Origin: Psychrobacter sp. JCM 18902
GTDB taxonomy: Bacteria > Pseudomonadota > Gammaproteobacteria > Pseudomonadales > Moraxellaceae
Reading direction: 5' to 3'
Assembly: GCF_904846615.1 (NCBI RefSeq)
Contig: NZ_CAJHBK010000001.1
Coordinates: 992,001 to 1,056,000 of the forward strand
DNA length: 64,000 bases
Position numbers and translations under genes: made by a program. The notes under the pieces are model-generated. The model was not told the origin of the DNA. It ran no database searches and worked only from the letters and a program-made list of their open reading frames with translations. Shown here piece after piece: positions 17,962-27,766 of this stretch (position 1 is the first letter of the stretch; each line of letters opens with the position of its first letter).

Positions 17962-19266
17962 ATGAAAAAACAAAATAGTATTGTTAAATTAGTAAATAAC
18001 AAGTTAGTAAATACCAATGGATTGCAGAATGTCGGTTATTTAGCCGTTGCTAAAACACGCGCTAAAGTCTTAAAAGCGTTCGCTTATGTTGTTCCAATTA
18101 GAAGACCAATGCTATTTGTCGGTGAGACCTCTTGTGAAGAGCTATGTGATATGGCCATCAACGAAGGCAGCACCAATGTATTTATCGTCACTGATGCCGT
18201 GCTTAATAAGCTAGGCATTCCAGCCAAAGTGACTGATTATCTAGATAGCAAAAATATCAGCTATACCGTTTATGACGGCATTACCCCAGACCCTACTTTT
18301 AAAGTCGTCGAAGAGGGACTGCGCAAATCTATCGATGCTAAGTGCGATTCGATTATTGCCATCGGCGGCGGCTCTGTGATTGATGCGGCTAAGATGATTG
18401 CGATGTCACAAGGCAATAGCTGCAAGCCGCAACAGCTTATCGGCATTCTTAAAGCCAGAAAGCCTTCTATGCCGCTCTATTGTATTCCTACCACGGCTGG
18501 AACAGGTTCAGAAGCAACCCTTGGTGCAGTAGTATCAGACGATAAAACGCATCAAAAAGCGCTGTCTATTGACCCAAGAATGGTGCCATTAGCAGCGGCT
18601 ATTGACCCTGTTATTATGAAAGGCATGCCTGCTCATATCACAGCGGATACGGGTATCGATGTTTTAACGCACGCGCTTGAAGCTTGGATGAGTGCTAATG
18701 CGAGCGTAGAGACCGATTATTATGCGGCTTCTGCGGTCAAATCTGTGATGCAAAACCTACCGCTGGTTTATAAAGACGGCGGCAATCTTAAAGCCAGAGA
18801 AGCAATGGGTATTGCCGCTCATTACGGCGGTATTGCCTTTAATAAAGCGGGTCTTGGTTACGTTCATGCTATCGCTCATCAGCTAGGGGCGTATTACAGT
18901 ATTCCTCACGGTCGTGCCAATGCCATCGTGCTGCCGTATGTGCTTGATGTCAATCATCAAGGAAGTAAAAAAAGACTGGCAGAGTTGGCTAGAAAAACAG
19001 GTATGGTAAAATCAGGACAAGCTGGCAAGAGTGATGCTGAGATTGCCGACCACCTCATCGCGCAAGTACGCGAACTGATTGCCGCCTTGAATATCGATCC
19101 AACGGTGAAAGGCATGCAAAGCAGTGATTTTGATAAAATTGCCAAAGCAGCAGCAAAAGAAGTCAGTGATACTTATGCCGTACCGACTTATCTATCAGCG
19201 TCTGAAATCAAGGCTATTTTAACCAAGATTCAGCAAGCCAGTGATGAGTATACTGCTGGAAAATGA
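17962..19266 (+). CDS. Iron-containing (type III) alcohol dehydrogenase
   Basis: This 434-residue enzyme belongs to the group III metal-dependent alcohol dehydrogenases. The NAD-binding GGGSVIDAAK is followed by IPTTAGTGSEAT. The metal site is formed by ADTGIDVLTHALEAW (Asp and His about 233 and 237) and the histidines of VHAIAHQLGAYYSIPHG. It should interconvert an aldehyde and an alcohol with NAD(P)H; the substrate cannot be read from sequence. The N-terminal 50 residues are longer than in FucO/YiaY-type enzymes. SD AAGGA precedes the ATG. It is a single-gene unit with its own terminator. Confidence 0.93.
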   Translation: MKKQNSIVKLVNNKLVNTNGLQNVGYLAVAKTRAKVLKAFAYVVPIRRPMLFVGETSCEELCDMAINEGSTNVFIVTDAVLNKLGIPAKVTDYLDSKNISYTVYDGITPDPTFKVVEEGLRKSIDAKCDSIIAIGGGSVIDAAKMIAMSQGNSCKPQQLIGILKARKPSMPLYCIPTTAGTGSEATLGAVVSDDKTHQKALSIDPRMVPLAAAIDPVIMKGMPAHITADTGIDVLTHALEAWMSANASVETDYYAASAVKSVMQNLPLVYKDGGNLKAREAMGIAAHYGGIAFNKAGLGYVHAIAHQLGAYYSIPHGRANAIVLPYVLDVNHQGSKKRLAELARKTGMVKSGQAGKSDAEIADHLIAQVRELIAALNIDPTVKGMQSSDFDKIAKAAAKEVSDTYAVPTYLSASEIKAILTKIQQASDEYTAGK

Positions 19267-19323
19267 AAAAGTAACTAAGCTACATAAGCTACATAAGCAG
19301 CCTAAGATATATTGATGTAATAT

Positions 19324-19364
19324 AAAAGAGCACACTACGCTGTCCGTAATGTGCTCTTTTTTAA
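19324..19364 (+). terminator. Intrinsic terminator of the alcohol dehydrogenase gene
   Basis: AAAAGAGCACA / TGTGCTCTTTT flank a short inner loop, with the T run continuing to 19362. Confidence 0.85.
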
Positions 19365-19541
19365 TTATCATACTTTGTATCAAACTTATCTTATTAAGAA
19401 ATTGTGTATAATTCAGAATTTTACTGTTTAATTATATTAAATAATATCTAATTACTGTTAAATTTTTATCACAATTTAGGTATAGTTTAGTGAGGTCAAA
19501 GAGTTACCATGGTTATATTATATTACTTTTAGGAGGTATCG

Positions 19542-20747
19542 ATGAATCATAAATTAAAGACGGGCGCTATTGCGATGGCTGTAGCAGCCATCAGTATGGT
19601 TTTCGTTGGCTGTGCTGCCACCGAAAATACGCCCGCTGTGAAAAATACTGCCATCGATAATCCTTATGCGCCAACAGACCCAAATCTCGCAGTCGCTACG
19701 GTCGCTGGCGGTTGTTTTTGGTGCGTGGAAGCGGGTTATGAAAAAATACCTGGCGTTGTAGAAGTGGTCTCTGGCTATACCGGCGGTCAATCGACCAATC
19801 CAACTTATAGCACTGTATCAGCAGGCGGCACAGGGCATACTGAAGCGGCTCAAGTCTATTATGACCCGACGAAAATCACCTATAATGGTATCGTTCAAGC
19901 GTTATGGCGCATTGGGGATCCTACCGATGATAAAGGTCAGTTTGTAGATCGTGGTACTCAGTATCGTCCTGCTATTTTTTATAGTAATGCACAAGAAAAG
20001 CAGATAGCGGAAGCTGCTAAGCAATCACTGCAAGACTCTGGTATCTATAGCAAACCAGTTGTGATTGAAATTGTTGCTGCTAGCAAATTTTATCCTGCTG
20101 AAGAGTATCATCAAGATTATTATAAGAAAAACCCAATCCGCTATAAGGCCTATACCTTTAATTCTGGGCGCTATCAATTTATCGAAAGTGTCTATGGTAA
20201 AGACTACGAGCTGGATTTTAGCCAGTTTAAACCTACGGCGGCAGGTAGCGTACAGGCAATATCAAACAATGCGTCAGCTACTAAAGCTAGCACAGGATTC
20301 AATCCAGATACCTTTGTGAAGCCTGCACAGGATGAGCTAAAGCAGTCGCTCAGTGACATTCAATATAAAGTCACTCAAAAAGACGGCACCGAACGCGCTT
20401 TTGATAATAAATATTGGGATAATAAAGCGCCTGGGCTGTATGTCGATGTGATATCGGGGGAGCCACTATATTCCTCTCGTGATCAATACAAATCTGGCAC
20501 TGGCTGGCCAAGCTTTACCCGTCCATTGAGCACGGATATGGTCGTTGAGAAGGAAGACCGAGGGATATTCGGAAGCCGTACCGAGATTCGTAGCCGCTAT
20601 GCAGACTCACACGTCGGTCATGTATTTGACGATGGTCCAGCACCGACAGGCAAGCGCTACTGTATGAATTCAGCGGCAATGCGTTTTATTCCACTGGCAC
20701 AGATGGAAGCAGAAGGTTATGGCAATTGGATTGATGAAGTAAGCTAG
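19542..20747 (+). CDS. msrAB: Peptide methionine sulfoxide reductase MsrA/MsrB fusion, probable lipoprotein
   Basis: This 401-residue bifunctional enzyme repairs both epimers of methionine sulfoxide. An N-terminal signal with a lipobox-like VFVGC (Cys24) suggests attachment to the envelope. The MsrA domain (about 48-205) has [12 protein letters not shown], with catalytic Cys58 and a second Cys61. The MsrB domain (about 265-395) has [29 protein letters not shown] and [11 protein letters not shown] with catalytic Cys374. The MsrB domain lacks the two CxxC zinc motifs, and I see no other cysteine in it to act as resolving residue. A perfect AGGAGGT lies just upstream of the ATG. Confidence 0.96.
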   Translation: MNHKLKTGAIAMAVAAISMVFVGCAATENTPAVKNTAIDNPYAPTDPNLAVATVAGGCFWCVEAGYEKIPGVVEVVSGYTGGQSTNPTYSTVSAGGTGHTEAAQVYYDPTKITYNGIVQALWRIGDPTDDKGQFVDRGTQYRPAIFYSNAQEKQIAEAAKQSLQDSGIYSKPVVIEIVAASKFYPAEEYHQDYYKKNPIRYKAYTFNSGRYQFIESVYGKDYELDFSQFKPTAAGSVQAISNNASATKASTGFNPDTFVKPAQDELKQSLSDIQYKVTQKDGTERAFDNKYWDNKAPGLYVDVISGEPLYSSRDQYKSGTGWPSFTRPLSTDMVVEKEDRGIFGSRTEIRSRYADSHVGHVFDDGPAPTGKRYCMNSAAMRFIPLAQMEAEGYGNWIDEVS

Positions 20748-20824
20748 GTTAGTTAAGCCTCGTTATATTGCAATCAAGGATTGATTGCTAGTTATTAATG
20801 ATAGCTATATTGAAAGGTACGCAT

Positions 20825-20856
20825 TAAAAAAGGATACTTAAGTATCCTTTTTTTAT
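20825..20856. terminator. Bidirectional terminator between msrAB and folE
   Basis: AAAAAAGGATAC / GTATCCTTTTTT flank a 4-nt TTAA loop. The A- and T-tracts on either side let it serve the convergent msrAB (+) and folE (-). Confidence 0.85.
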
Positions 20857-20877
20857 TATCTATTATTACTTGAAGCG

Positions 20878-21489
20878 TTAGAATGCAGGTTGACGTCTAG
20901 GAATCGCACTCAAAAACTCATTGCGCGCTTGGTTATCATGGACAAATTCACCCAACATCGATGTTGTACGTGTGGTGGAGTGCTGCTTATTTACGCCGCG
21001 CATCATCATACACATATGTGCTGCATCCATCACTACTGCTACACCGCGACAGCCAGTGACATCCATGATAGTTTGTGCCACTTGTTCGCTTAAATTTTCT
21101 TGAACTTGCAAACGATGGGCGAACATGTCGACGATACGGGCAAATTTTGATAAGCCCAGTACTTGACCATTGGGTAAATAGCCTACATGAGCGATACCAT
21201 GAAAAGGCAGCATATGATGTTCGCACAATGAATAAAATTCAATATTTTGTACCAATACCAGCTCGCGATTGCTTGATGGAAACAGGGCGTCATTGACGAC
21301 TTCATCCAAGCTTTGATGATAACCTTGGGTTAGATGTGCAAAAGCTTTCGCGGCACGCATCGGCGTTTCTTCAAGACCGGGACGCTGTAAGTCCTCGCCA
21401 GTTGAGAGAATCAGTTGACGATAAGACTCAACGCTTTCTTGGTAATTTGATGCTATTGTTGGGGTGTTACTCATAAGTTTGGCAGCCAT
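20878..21489 (-). CDS. folE: GTP cyclohydrolase I
   Basis: FolE, 203 residues, makes dihydroneopterin triphosphate from GTP, the first step of tetrahydrofolate synthesis. Family motifs are [13 protein letters not shown], the zinc-binding [26 protein letters not shown] and [10 protein letters not shown], whose Cys is the third zinc ligand. An internal ATG at 21474 is an alternative start. The protein is the canonical zinc-dependent type IA rather than FolE2. It faces msrAB across a shared terminator. Confidence 0.97.
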   Translation of the reverse strand: MAAKLMSNTPTIASNYQESVESYRQLILSTGEDLQRPGLEETPMRAAKAFAHLTQGYHQSLDEVVNDALFPSSNRELVLVQNIEFYSLCEHHMLPFHGIAHVGYLPNGQVLGLSKFARIVDMFAHRLQVQENLSEQVAQTIMDVTGCRGVAVVMDAAHMCMMMRGVNKQHSTTRTTSMLGEFVHDNQARNEFLSAIPRRQPAF

Positions 21490-21713
21490 CCAAAATGTGG
21501 GTGTAGCTTAACGCTAAATCCCTAATTACGAACAGTCACAAATAACTGTGGTAAAGGATTTTTATAAAAATTGTGCAAGCTGGGAAGGGCTGTGATTATA
21601 CTTGAAATCTACTTAACTTCATACTGCTGTGGCGAGCAGTTGGGCGTTTAATCAATATTAGACGCCATTATAAGGGAATACAGTTTACGACTGTTTACTT
21701 AAATTAATTCGTG

Positions 21714-21719
21714 TATAAT
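21714..21719 (+). promoter_or_regulatory. Candidate -10 element upstream of fabI
   Basis: A perfect TATAAT preceded by TG lies 109 bp before the fabI ATG. No good -35 hexamer stands at the expected distance, so this is a tentative call. Confidence 0.35.
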
Positions 21720-21827
21720 GACTTATTTTATAATTTATGCTTTTTACGCTGTGATATTCATCGTATCTAATCACTCTAAATAACCTAATATGATTAAATA
21801 ATTTTGATCGACCCAAAAGGAAATATT

Positions 21828-22634
21828 ATGCTACTACAAGGACAACGATTTGTCGTGACAGGCATTGCGAGCAAACTGTCTATCGCTTGGGCTATCGCTG
21901 AGGCACTGCACCGTGAGGGTGCCTCATTAATTCTCACTTATCCTAATGATAAGATCAAAAAGCGTGTCGATATGGCAGCGGAGAAATTCGAAGCAGATTT
22001 GGTACTTGAGTGTGATGTGGCGTCTGATGAGTCTATCGCTGCCTGCTTTGAGCAAATCACTGCCCATTGGGGTGATGGAATCGATGGTGTGGTACATGCG
22101 ATTGGCTTTGCGCCGATGGATCAGCTTGATGGCGATTTTGTTAAGGCAACGACCCGTGAAGGTAGTCAAATTGCCCATGATATCTCAAGCTATAGTTTTG
22201 TGGCATTAGCCAAAGAAGCCCGTGCTTTATTGGCCATGCGTCACGGTTCGATGCTGACATTGACATATGAAGGTAGTATCTCGGTATTGCCAAACTACAA
22301 CGTCATGGGTATGGCAAAGGCCAGCCTCGAAGCCAGTGTTCGCTATCTTGCTACCTCTATGGGCGGTGAAGGCATTCGTGTCAATGCGATCTCAGCAGGT
22401 CCTATTCGCACGCTTGCTGCCAGTGGCATCAAATCATTCCGTAAAATGCTCGATATCAGCGAAAAAATCGCGCCGCTACAACGTAATATCACACAAACCG
22501 AAGTCGGTAATGCGGCGCTTTTCTTGCTATCACCTTGGGCATCTGGTATTACCGGCGAGATCATGTTTGTTGACGCAGGTTTTAATACTGTGGCTATCAG
22601 TGAGCAACTAATGATGCTTGATGAGCCGAAATAA
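21828..22634 (+). CDS. fabI: Enoyl-[acyl-carrier-protein] reductase (NADH)
   Basis: FabI, about 268 residues, catalyses the last reduction of each fatty-acid elongation cycle. It is a short-chain dehydrogenase-type enzyme and the target of triclosan and isoniazid-like drugs. The nucleotide-binding start [19 protein letters not shown], the VHAIGFAP segment and the catalytic Tyr-x6-Lys in [13 protein letters not shown] identify it. [18 protein letters not shown] closes the active site. A TTG at 21804 also opens the frame, but AAAAGGAAA just before the ATG at 21828 decides the start. It is solitary, with its own terminator. Confidence 0.97.
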   Translation: MLLQGQRFVVTGIASKLSIAWAIAEALHREGASLILTYPNDKIKKRVDMAAEKFEADLVLECDVASDESIAACFEQITAHWGDGIDGVVHAIGFAPMDQLDGDFVKATTREGSQIAHDISSYSFVALAKEARALLAMRHGSMLTLTYEGSISVLPNYNVMGMAKASLEASVRYLATSMGGEGIRVNAISAGPIRTLAASGIKSFRKMLDISEKIAPLQRNITQTEVGNAALFLLSPWASGITGEIMFVDAGFNTVAISEQLMMLDEPK

Positions 22635-22670
22635 TCCACTTCAATAGTCGGTTATAGGGTTCTATAGATC

Positions 22671-22701
22671 AGGAAGGCAGCCAATAGGTTGCCTTTTTTG
22701 G
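22671..22701 (+). terminator. Intrinsic terminator of fabI
   Basis: AAGGCAGCC pairs with GGTTGCCTT (one G-U) over a 4-nt loop, followed by a T tract. Confidence 0.8.
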
Positions 22702-22744
22702 TTATAATAGATGCTTTTTGGTGATAAGCCATTAGGCGGCGAAT

Positions 22745-23440
22745 ATGATAACCAAATTACCAAAGTGGATATTGTGGGGCGGGGCAGTACTGGCATTCAG
22801 TGCTGGCTGTGTTAACACTGCTGCGTTAATGGGGTTTACCAATCTATCGGTTTCTCACGTCACTGGCAACGTAAGCTTATTTGCAGCGGCTATTGCTTAC
22901 TTGGATGTGCGTAGTATCTTGTATATCGGTGCGCTGCTATTGTCTTTTTTGGCAGGTGCGATACTGAGCGGTTATGTGATTGGGCAGACATCATTAAAGT
23001 TAGGTAGGCGCTATGGTAGTGCACTATATATCGAGGCGGCACTGTTAATGGTCAGCTACTGGTTGTATCAGCAGCATGATTATTTAGGACAGTTGGCAGC
23101 GGCAATGGCATGCGGATTACAGAATGCCATGGTAGCGACTTATAGTGGCGCGGTTATTCGTACTACCCATTTGACGGGTTTGACATCAGATATGGGCGCA
23201 GCGATTGGCAACTGGTTGGCGGGTCGATCGATTAGCAAACCGACATTAGGGTTCCAAGCCATTATTTGGTATTGCTTTTGCGGTGGCAGCGCCGTTGGAG
23301 CATTTTTATTCGCCAAGGTTGGCTATGAAGCGCTATTTGTACCCATTGCTATCGTTTTAACAGCAGCATTTATATATAACTACGTCTCAGATCGCTTGCC
23401 AGAAAAAAGAGAGCCAAAAAATAAAAGGCACTCATCATAA
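22745..23440 (+). CDS. YoaK/DUF1275 family membrane protein
   Basis: This 231-residue integral membrane protein has about six hydrophobic helices. The opening ILWGGAVLAFSAGCVNTAALMGFTN, the following SVSHVTGNVSLFA and the central ACGLQNAMVATYSGAVIRTTHLTGLTSDMG are the conserved segments of DUF1275 (YoaK). The function is unknown; a transporter role is often assumed but unproven. The basic C-terminus should be cytoplasmic. It directly follows the fabI terminator. Confidence 0.88.
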   Translation: MITKLPKWILWGGAVLAFSAGCVNTAALMGFTNLSVSHVTGNVSLFAAAIAYLDVRSILYIGALLLSFLAGAILSGYVIGQTSLKLGRRYGSALYIEAALLMVSYWLYQQHDYLGQLAAAMACGLQNAMVATYSGAVIRTTHLTGLTSDMGAAIGNWLAGRSISKPTLGFQAIIWYCFCGGSAVGAFLFAKVGYEALFVPIAIVLTAAFIYNYVSDRLPEKREPKNKRHSS

Positions 23441-23489
23441 CGATCAGTACCCTTTATTTTTTGCTTTGAGGTAATAATAAAGCTGTGAT

Positions 23490-23654
23490 TTAGTTTTTAC
23501 CTTCTTCCTTATGGTCTTCATGTTCATGCAACCCTTGCATCATATCGAGTGCAGAGTCATCGGTACGCTGCTGATCTTTTTTAGCCAAACTGTCTTGATT
23601 GATATCTCTCGGTGCCATTTTAGTGGTTGAATCTGTTTTATTTGCATCTGTCAT
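23490..23654 (-). CDS. Small hydrophilic protein, 54 aa
   Basis: A 54-codon frame begins MTDANKTDSTTKMAPRD and ends in the His/Glu/Lys-rich HEHEDHKEEGKN. GGAG lies 6 nt upstream of the ATG on the minus strand. It has no hydrophobic segment and would be disordered and highly charged. The convincing ribosome-binding site, and the absence of any competing gene here, support it as real. I recognise no family. The His-rich tail could bind metal, but that is only a guess. Confidence 0.6.
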   Translation of the reverse strand: MTDANKTDSTTKMAPRDINQDSLAKKDQQRTDDSALDMMQGLHEHEDHKEEGKN

Positions 23655-24185
23655 AAAGTGCTCCTATTTATTGTTATTCATTTTCCGATATAAATACTAA
23701 TAAAAAATAGTTGTTAAACTATTACTGGTATTAGAAATTTATTTTGACTTATTTATTATGAGATAGCACCATACGCTTGTACATACTAAGTGTACGCTTG
23801 TTTAGTGACGATGTGTAACTGCAACTCACAAGGCTTGCTGTTTAATTAGAAGCGATTACTTGGTTATAAGTTGCTCTCACTCACTCTCGGCGTTCGGTTC
23901 AAAAATTAAAAACTCATGAGATAAAAGTCATCTCTATAAAGTACCGTTTTAAAGTACCTTTCCTAAAACGCATTAAAGTAATTCTTTACTTGTGAAACAA
24001 CCATATTTATTGCAAATTTTATAAGGTTTTTTTTATAAAGGCTTTGTTGCATCAGCTTTTTGTTATATATCTGTTATGATAACGGCGTATTTTTTGTGGT
24101 TGCTGGTTGAATAACCATTAATCGCTAACATGCGTTTTTATTTTAGCGTCTTTTTACACTGTCTTTGGGAAAATAAGGACATTTT
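23655..24185. other. 531-bp gap upstream of the DASS symporter
   Basis: AT-rich sequence with no coding frame I can support. Notable items are the near repeat of TACGCTTGT around an inverted GTACA/TGTAC (23771-23799), a direct repeat of AAAGTACC at 23938-23945 and 23951-23958, and the palindrome GTTATGATAAC at 24073-24083 about 100 bp before the symporter start. These could be operators, but none matches a regulator I can name. Confidence 0.4.
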
Positions 24186-25607
24186 ATGTCAGAGCAAAAA
24201 CTAGATAGCCATCTTCCTGATGATGGCAATGAGTATTTATTTACCGATACCTTTCCAAAGGGTACTGGTAAAGGGTTGATAGTGGTCGCTATTGCGGCGG
24301 TTATCAGTATGATTATTTATAATGTATTGCCATTCGATATCAATGCCAATAAGGGTCTTGCATTATTGTTCTTCATCGGCGTATTGTGGCTAACGGAAGC
24401 GTTGCACGTCACGATTACGGCACTATTGGTAGTCGTGGTTGGTGCCCTAGTAGGTATACCAGAATTCGATGCCGAAATAGGCTTACAAAGCTTTGCCAAT
24501 CCGACCATTTATTTGTTTTTTGGTGGTTTTGCTTTAGCGGCAGCCTTGCATGTGCAGCAATTGGATAAAAAAATTGCCCTGAAGATTTTATCGATGTCAG
24601 GTGGCAAATTAAGCACAGCGGTATTTTTGATATTTGGCGTGACCGGATTTTTATCGATGTGGATATCGAATACTGCGACGGCGGCGATGATGTTGCCATT
24701 AGCACTGGGTATTTTAACGCAAGTTGACCGTGAAAAAGACCGAGGTACTTTTGTATTTGTACTATTAGGTATCGCTTATTCAGCAAGCCTTGGTGGTTTA
24801 GGTACGATCGTTGGTTCGCCACCAAATGCTATCGCTGCAAAAGCGCTCAATATTGCCTTTGTGGACTGGATGAAGTTTGGTGTGCCGATGATGCTGGTAT
24901 TATTGCCGCTATTGTTAGGTGCAATGTATGTGTTTTTGAAGCCCAACCTGAACCGTAAAATTGTACTGGTTGAAGATGAGCCTATTGTATGGAATAAACC
25001 TCGCGTAGTGACGATTATCGTCTTTATTGTCACCGCATTGAGCTGGATTTTCTCCAAAAAGATTGGGGCTGCGCTTGATATTACGGATACTGATGCAGTG
25101 ATTGCCTTATCAGCTGCTGCTGCTGTGGTCAGCTTAGGATTGGTATCGTGGAAGCAGGTGTCTGATAATACCGATTGGGGTGTACTCATGCTGTTCGGTG
25201 GCGGTATCGCCCTATCGACGATTTTGAAGGTATCAGGTGCGTCCTTGGTTCTAGGGGAGACGGTCGCTAATGCCTTGTCTTCTGCACCGCTTATCGTGGT
25301 GATGATTGCGGTATCAGCATTTATTATTTTCTTAACGGAGTTTGCTTCTAATACCGCTTCTGCCGCACTGCTGGTTCCCGTATTTGCTGCCATTGCAGAG
25401 CAGATGGGTTTACCACACGAAGTGTTGGTATTGGTCATCGGTATTGGTGCATCTTGTGCCTTTATGCTACCCGTTGCGACACCGCCAAATGCGATTGTCT
25501 TTGGTACGGGATTGATTAAACAGAGCGAAATGATCCGTACGGGTGTCATTCTTAATATCATTGCTACCTTTGTCGTCGGATTGTGGGCTTATTTCTTCTT
25601 AATATAG
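24186..25607 (+). CDS. DASS (SLC13) family anion/dicarboxylate:sodium symporter
   Basis: This 473-residue inner-membrane carrier has about 11-12 hydrophobic helices after a 30-residue polar N-terminus. Diagnostic SLC13/CitMHS-like segments are FIGVLWLTEALHVTITAL, the first SNT motif in MWISNTATAAMMLPLALG, GGLGTIVGSPPNAIA, and the second inverted repeat with EFASNTASAALLVPV and ATPPNAIVFGTG. These paired SNT and P-N-A motifs form the sodium and carboxylate sites. Likely substrates are succinate, malate or related dicarboxylates, though sulfate cannot be excluded. SD AAGGA precedes the ATG. It is monocistronic. Confidence 0.93.
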   Translation: MSEQKLDSHLPDDGNEYLFTDTFPKGTGKGLIVVAIAAVISMIIYNVLPFDINANKGLALLFFIGVLWLTEALHVTITALLVVVVGALVGIPEFDAEIGLQSFANPTIYLFFGGFALAAALHVQQLDKKIALKILSMSGGKLSTAVFLIFGVTGFLSMWISNTATAAMMLPLALGILTQVDREKDRGTFVFVLLGIAYSASLGGLGTIVGSPPNAIAAKALNIAFVDWMKFGVPMMLVLLPLLLGAMYVFLKPNLNRKIVLVEDEPIVWNKPRVVTIIVFIVTALSWIFSKKIGAALDITDTDAVIALSAAAAVVSLGLVSWKQVSDNTDWGVLMLFGGGIALSTILKVSGASLVLGETVANALSSAPLIVVMIAVSAFIIFLTEFASNTASAALLVPVFAAIAEQMGLPHEVLVLVIGIGASCAFMLPVATPPNAIVFGTGLIKQSEMIRTGVILNIIATFVVGLWAYFFLI

Positions 25608-25635
25608 TTTATCAATCACATTAATCATAATTTAT

Positions 25636-25675
25636 GAAACCCAATGTCTCAATGATCACGAGCCATTGGGTTTTT
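25636..25675 (+). terminator. Intrinsic terminator of the DASS gene
   Basis: AAACCCAATG pairs with CATTGGGTTT across a 16-nt loop, followed by a short T run. Confidence 0.75.
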
Positions 25676-25747
25676 TGTTTCTCTTTTCTGTTCCTTTTTA
25701 CGGTTAGTCGATGTATAACATAGTGATTTGTTAGGAAAATAAATAGG

Positions 25748-26548
25748 ATGGCGCACTCTAACTCCAACTCTAATAACAAGCAATTAAATACTATCGCAGC
25801 TATTTCCGACATTCATAGTAATGTCTTCGCGCTTGAAGCCGTGCTGACTGATATTAAACAGCGCGACATTGATCAAATTGTTAATCTGGGTGATATTTTA
25901 TACGGACCGATAGCCCCCAAAGATACCTATGCGCTCTTAATGGCACAGCAGAACGATATCATTATTATTCGAGGTAATCAGGATAGACAGATTTATGAAG
26001 CGACAACGGCGGAGATTGGCAACAACGCAACCATGGCTTTTATCATAGAGGACTTGCCAAAAGCAGCGGTTAAGTGGCTGCAGAATTTGCCGTTTGATTG
26101 TCATTTGAGTGAGAATATTTATCTGTGCCATGGGTCACCAACCGATGACATGGTCTATTTGTTAGAAAATATCGAGACGGGTCAGCCGACCTTACGTGAT
26201 AATCTAGACATTTTGGCACAGCTTAACGGTATTGGCAGTTCAGTGATCGTATGTGGTCATACTCATATTCCACGTACAGTCACGCTATCGACAGGTCAGA
26301 TAATCATTAATACAGGTAGTGTTGGTTACCCAGCCTATGAAGATGATTTGCCTATTTTGCATAAGATGCAAACCTATTCGCCCCATGCCAGTTATGTGCT
26401 TATTAAATGTGTTGATGCTGAACAGGGTAAATACTGGCAAACTGAGCATATCAAGGTGCCTTATGATTATGAAGCTGCGGCTAAACTGGCTTCAATGAAT
26501 GGTCGCGAAGATTGGGCGTTTGCATTAAGGACAGGGCGAGTATTGTAA
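25748..26548 (+). CDS. Calcineurin-like metallophosphoesterase
   Basis: This 266-residue cytoplasmic protein carries every motif of the binuclear phosphoesterase fold: SDIHSN (Asp/His), NLGDILYGP (Asp), RGNQD (Asn), CHGSP (His) and VCGHTHIP (two His). Then comes INTGSVGYPAYEDD. It resembles YfcE/MPP_superfamily proteins with unknown physiological substrates, which range from cyclic nucleotides to sugar phosphates. The start overlaps a weak TAGG. It may be co-transcribed with the following DUF1543 gene. Confidence 0.88.
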   Translation: MAHSNSNSNNKQLNTIAAISDIHSNVFALEAVLTDIKQRDIDQIVNLGDILYGPIAPKDTYALLMAQQNDIIIIRGNQDRQIYEATTAEIGNNATMAFIIEDLPKAAVKWLQNLPFDCHLSENIYLCHGSPTDDMVYLLENIETGQPTLRDNLDILAQLNGIGSSVIVCGHTHIPRTVTLSTGQIIINTGSVGYPAYEDDLPILHKMQTYSPHASYVLIKCVDAEQGKYWQTEHIKVPYDYEAAAKLASMNGREDWAFALRTGRVL

Positions 26549-26638
26549 CTGTAAAATGGTCGAAGATTCTTTAGTGTAAGCTGATAATATTCATTAGACT
26601 AACCATGAGTTTTATATCTTAAATAAGGACGTCGTAAA

Positions 26639-27232
26639 ATGCCAACACTCTTTATGGTGCAGCTTGGTGGTCGCCCCAAAGGTCGTTTGATTGAGCAGCA
26701 TGATATTTTCTTTGGTGTAGCCAATCAGGTAAGCGAGCTAATAAACGATATCAATAATCATTGGCCGGAAGTCAACAATAAATGGCATATTGATTCATAT
26801 AGAGCGATTACCAAAGTGGGAAACCATACTGTTAAATTGATTGAGTCAGATAACCAAGCTGCGAATGATAATGGTTTAAAACTGTTCTTTATTAATTTAG
26901 GCGGCTATCAGCGAGGGAGTTTTGAAGAGTTTCATCATAAGCTACTTATCGTTGCTGCTACTCAAGCAGAGGCTATTAAACAAGCCAAACAAAGTACATT
27001 TTATAAAGAATTTACTTTTAAAGATAAAGACTCACCTTTTAATGCCGCATCGCATATTGATGATAAATTTGAAGTAGATATCGATGATATATACAACGTC
27101 AATGATCTTATCTCAAACGTACAGATTTTAATTGAGCCTACGATTCATAATAGTCACGAACTTGCAAATGCTGATAAAGATAAAGATTATGTTGGTTATC
27201 TAAGTATCAAGAATTTAAGGAAGTTACTTTAG
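26639..27232 (+). CDS. DUF1543 family protein
   Basis: This 197-residue soluble protein has two copies of a short module. The first begins LFMVQLGGRPKGRLIEQHDIFF and the second LKLFFINLGGYQRGSFEEFH. Both carry the LGG-(x)n-R-(x)-E-H/F-H pattern of DUF1543, followed by a helix with repeated Ala/Gln/Lys. No function is established for the family. SD AAGGA lies 9-10 nt before the ATG. It is 90 bp downstream of the phosphoesterase in the same direction. Confidence 0.82.
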   Translation: MPTLFMVQLGGRPKGRLIEQHDIFFGVANQVSELINDINNHWPEVNNKWHIDSYRAITKVGNHTVKLIESDNQAANDNGLKLFFINLGGYQRGSFEEFHHKLLIVAATQAEAIKQAKQSTFYKEFTFKDKDSPFNAASHIDDKFEVDIDDIYNVNDLISNVQILIEPTIHNSHELANADKDKDYVGYLSIKNLRKLL

Positions 27233-27403
27233 GATTGTTATCAATTGACGAGACTAGAGTTTAATGTACTAAAAGCGGTTATATCTCCGTCACTCTTTGC
27301 AAGTTTTTAGACAATATATTTACATTTTCTGCGAAACCTCCTTTGACTGACAAGAATTTATTTCATTTTTAGTTTCATCATTTAATTAAGGACACACCCT
27401 AAT

Positions 27404-27721
27404 ATGGCTTTAAATATGTACTATAAAAATGGCATGATTCGCAAATCGCGTTGCCAACTCTCTGATGAGCTATTACCGACCCTTTATCAGATTCATGATA
27501 ATGCTAAGTTTCCACAACTCACTTGGCTGATTGATAATATGTATGAAAATCCGCAGATTCAACCCGATGTCGCACAAGCCTTAGCTGATGAAATGGTAGC
27601 GTTTGAGAGGTTAATACTTTCGCTGCATCTGCCTTTTCCTAGGCTGCCATTACAAAAGTTGCAGAATTTCTTTATGGGGGCTGCTATTCGTCAACAGATT
27701 ATTTATACAAGTAGCATGTGA
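27404..27721 (+). CDS. Uncharacterised 105-aa protein
   Basis: I do not recognise this protein. It is predicted all-helical and cytoplasmic, starting MALNMYYKNGMIRKSRCQL, with an acidic middle (PDVAQALADEMVAFERLI) and no signal peptide. AAGGA lies about 12 nt upstream of the ATG, inside the sequence GGACACACCCTAAT, which recurs with one mismatch in a hairpin at 43818-43831. It is followed after 45 bp by another unrecognised gene. Confidence 0.65.
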   Translation: MALNMYYKNGMIRKSRCQLSDELLPTLYQIHDNAKFPQLTWLIDNMYENPQIQPDVAQALADEMVAFERLILSLHLPFPRLPLQKLQNFFMGAAIRQQIIYTSSM

Positions 27722-27766
27722 GCTTACAAATAATTTATTCACAGAAATAAAATAGGACTGGCAGGT

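Noticed and set aside
24776..25561. 261-codon open frame antisense to the DASS symporter
   Set aside because: The low-complexity Ala/Thr/Ser/Ile composition is what the complement of a membrane protein gene gives; the sense strand carries clear SLC13 motifs.
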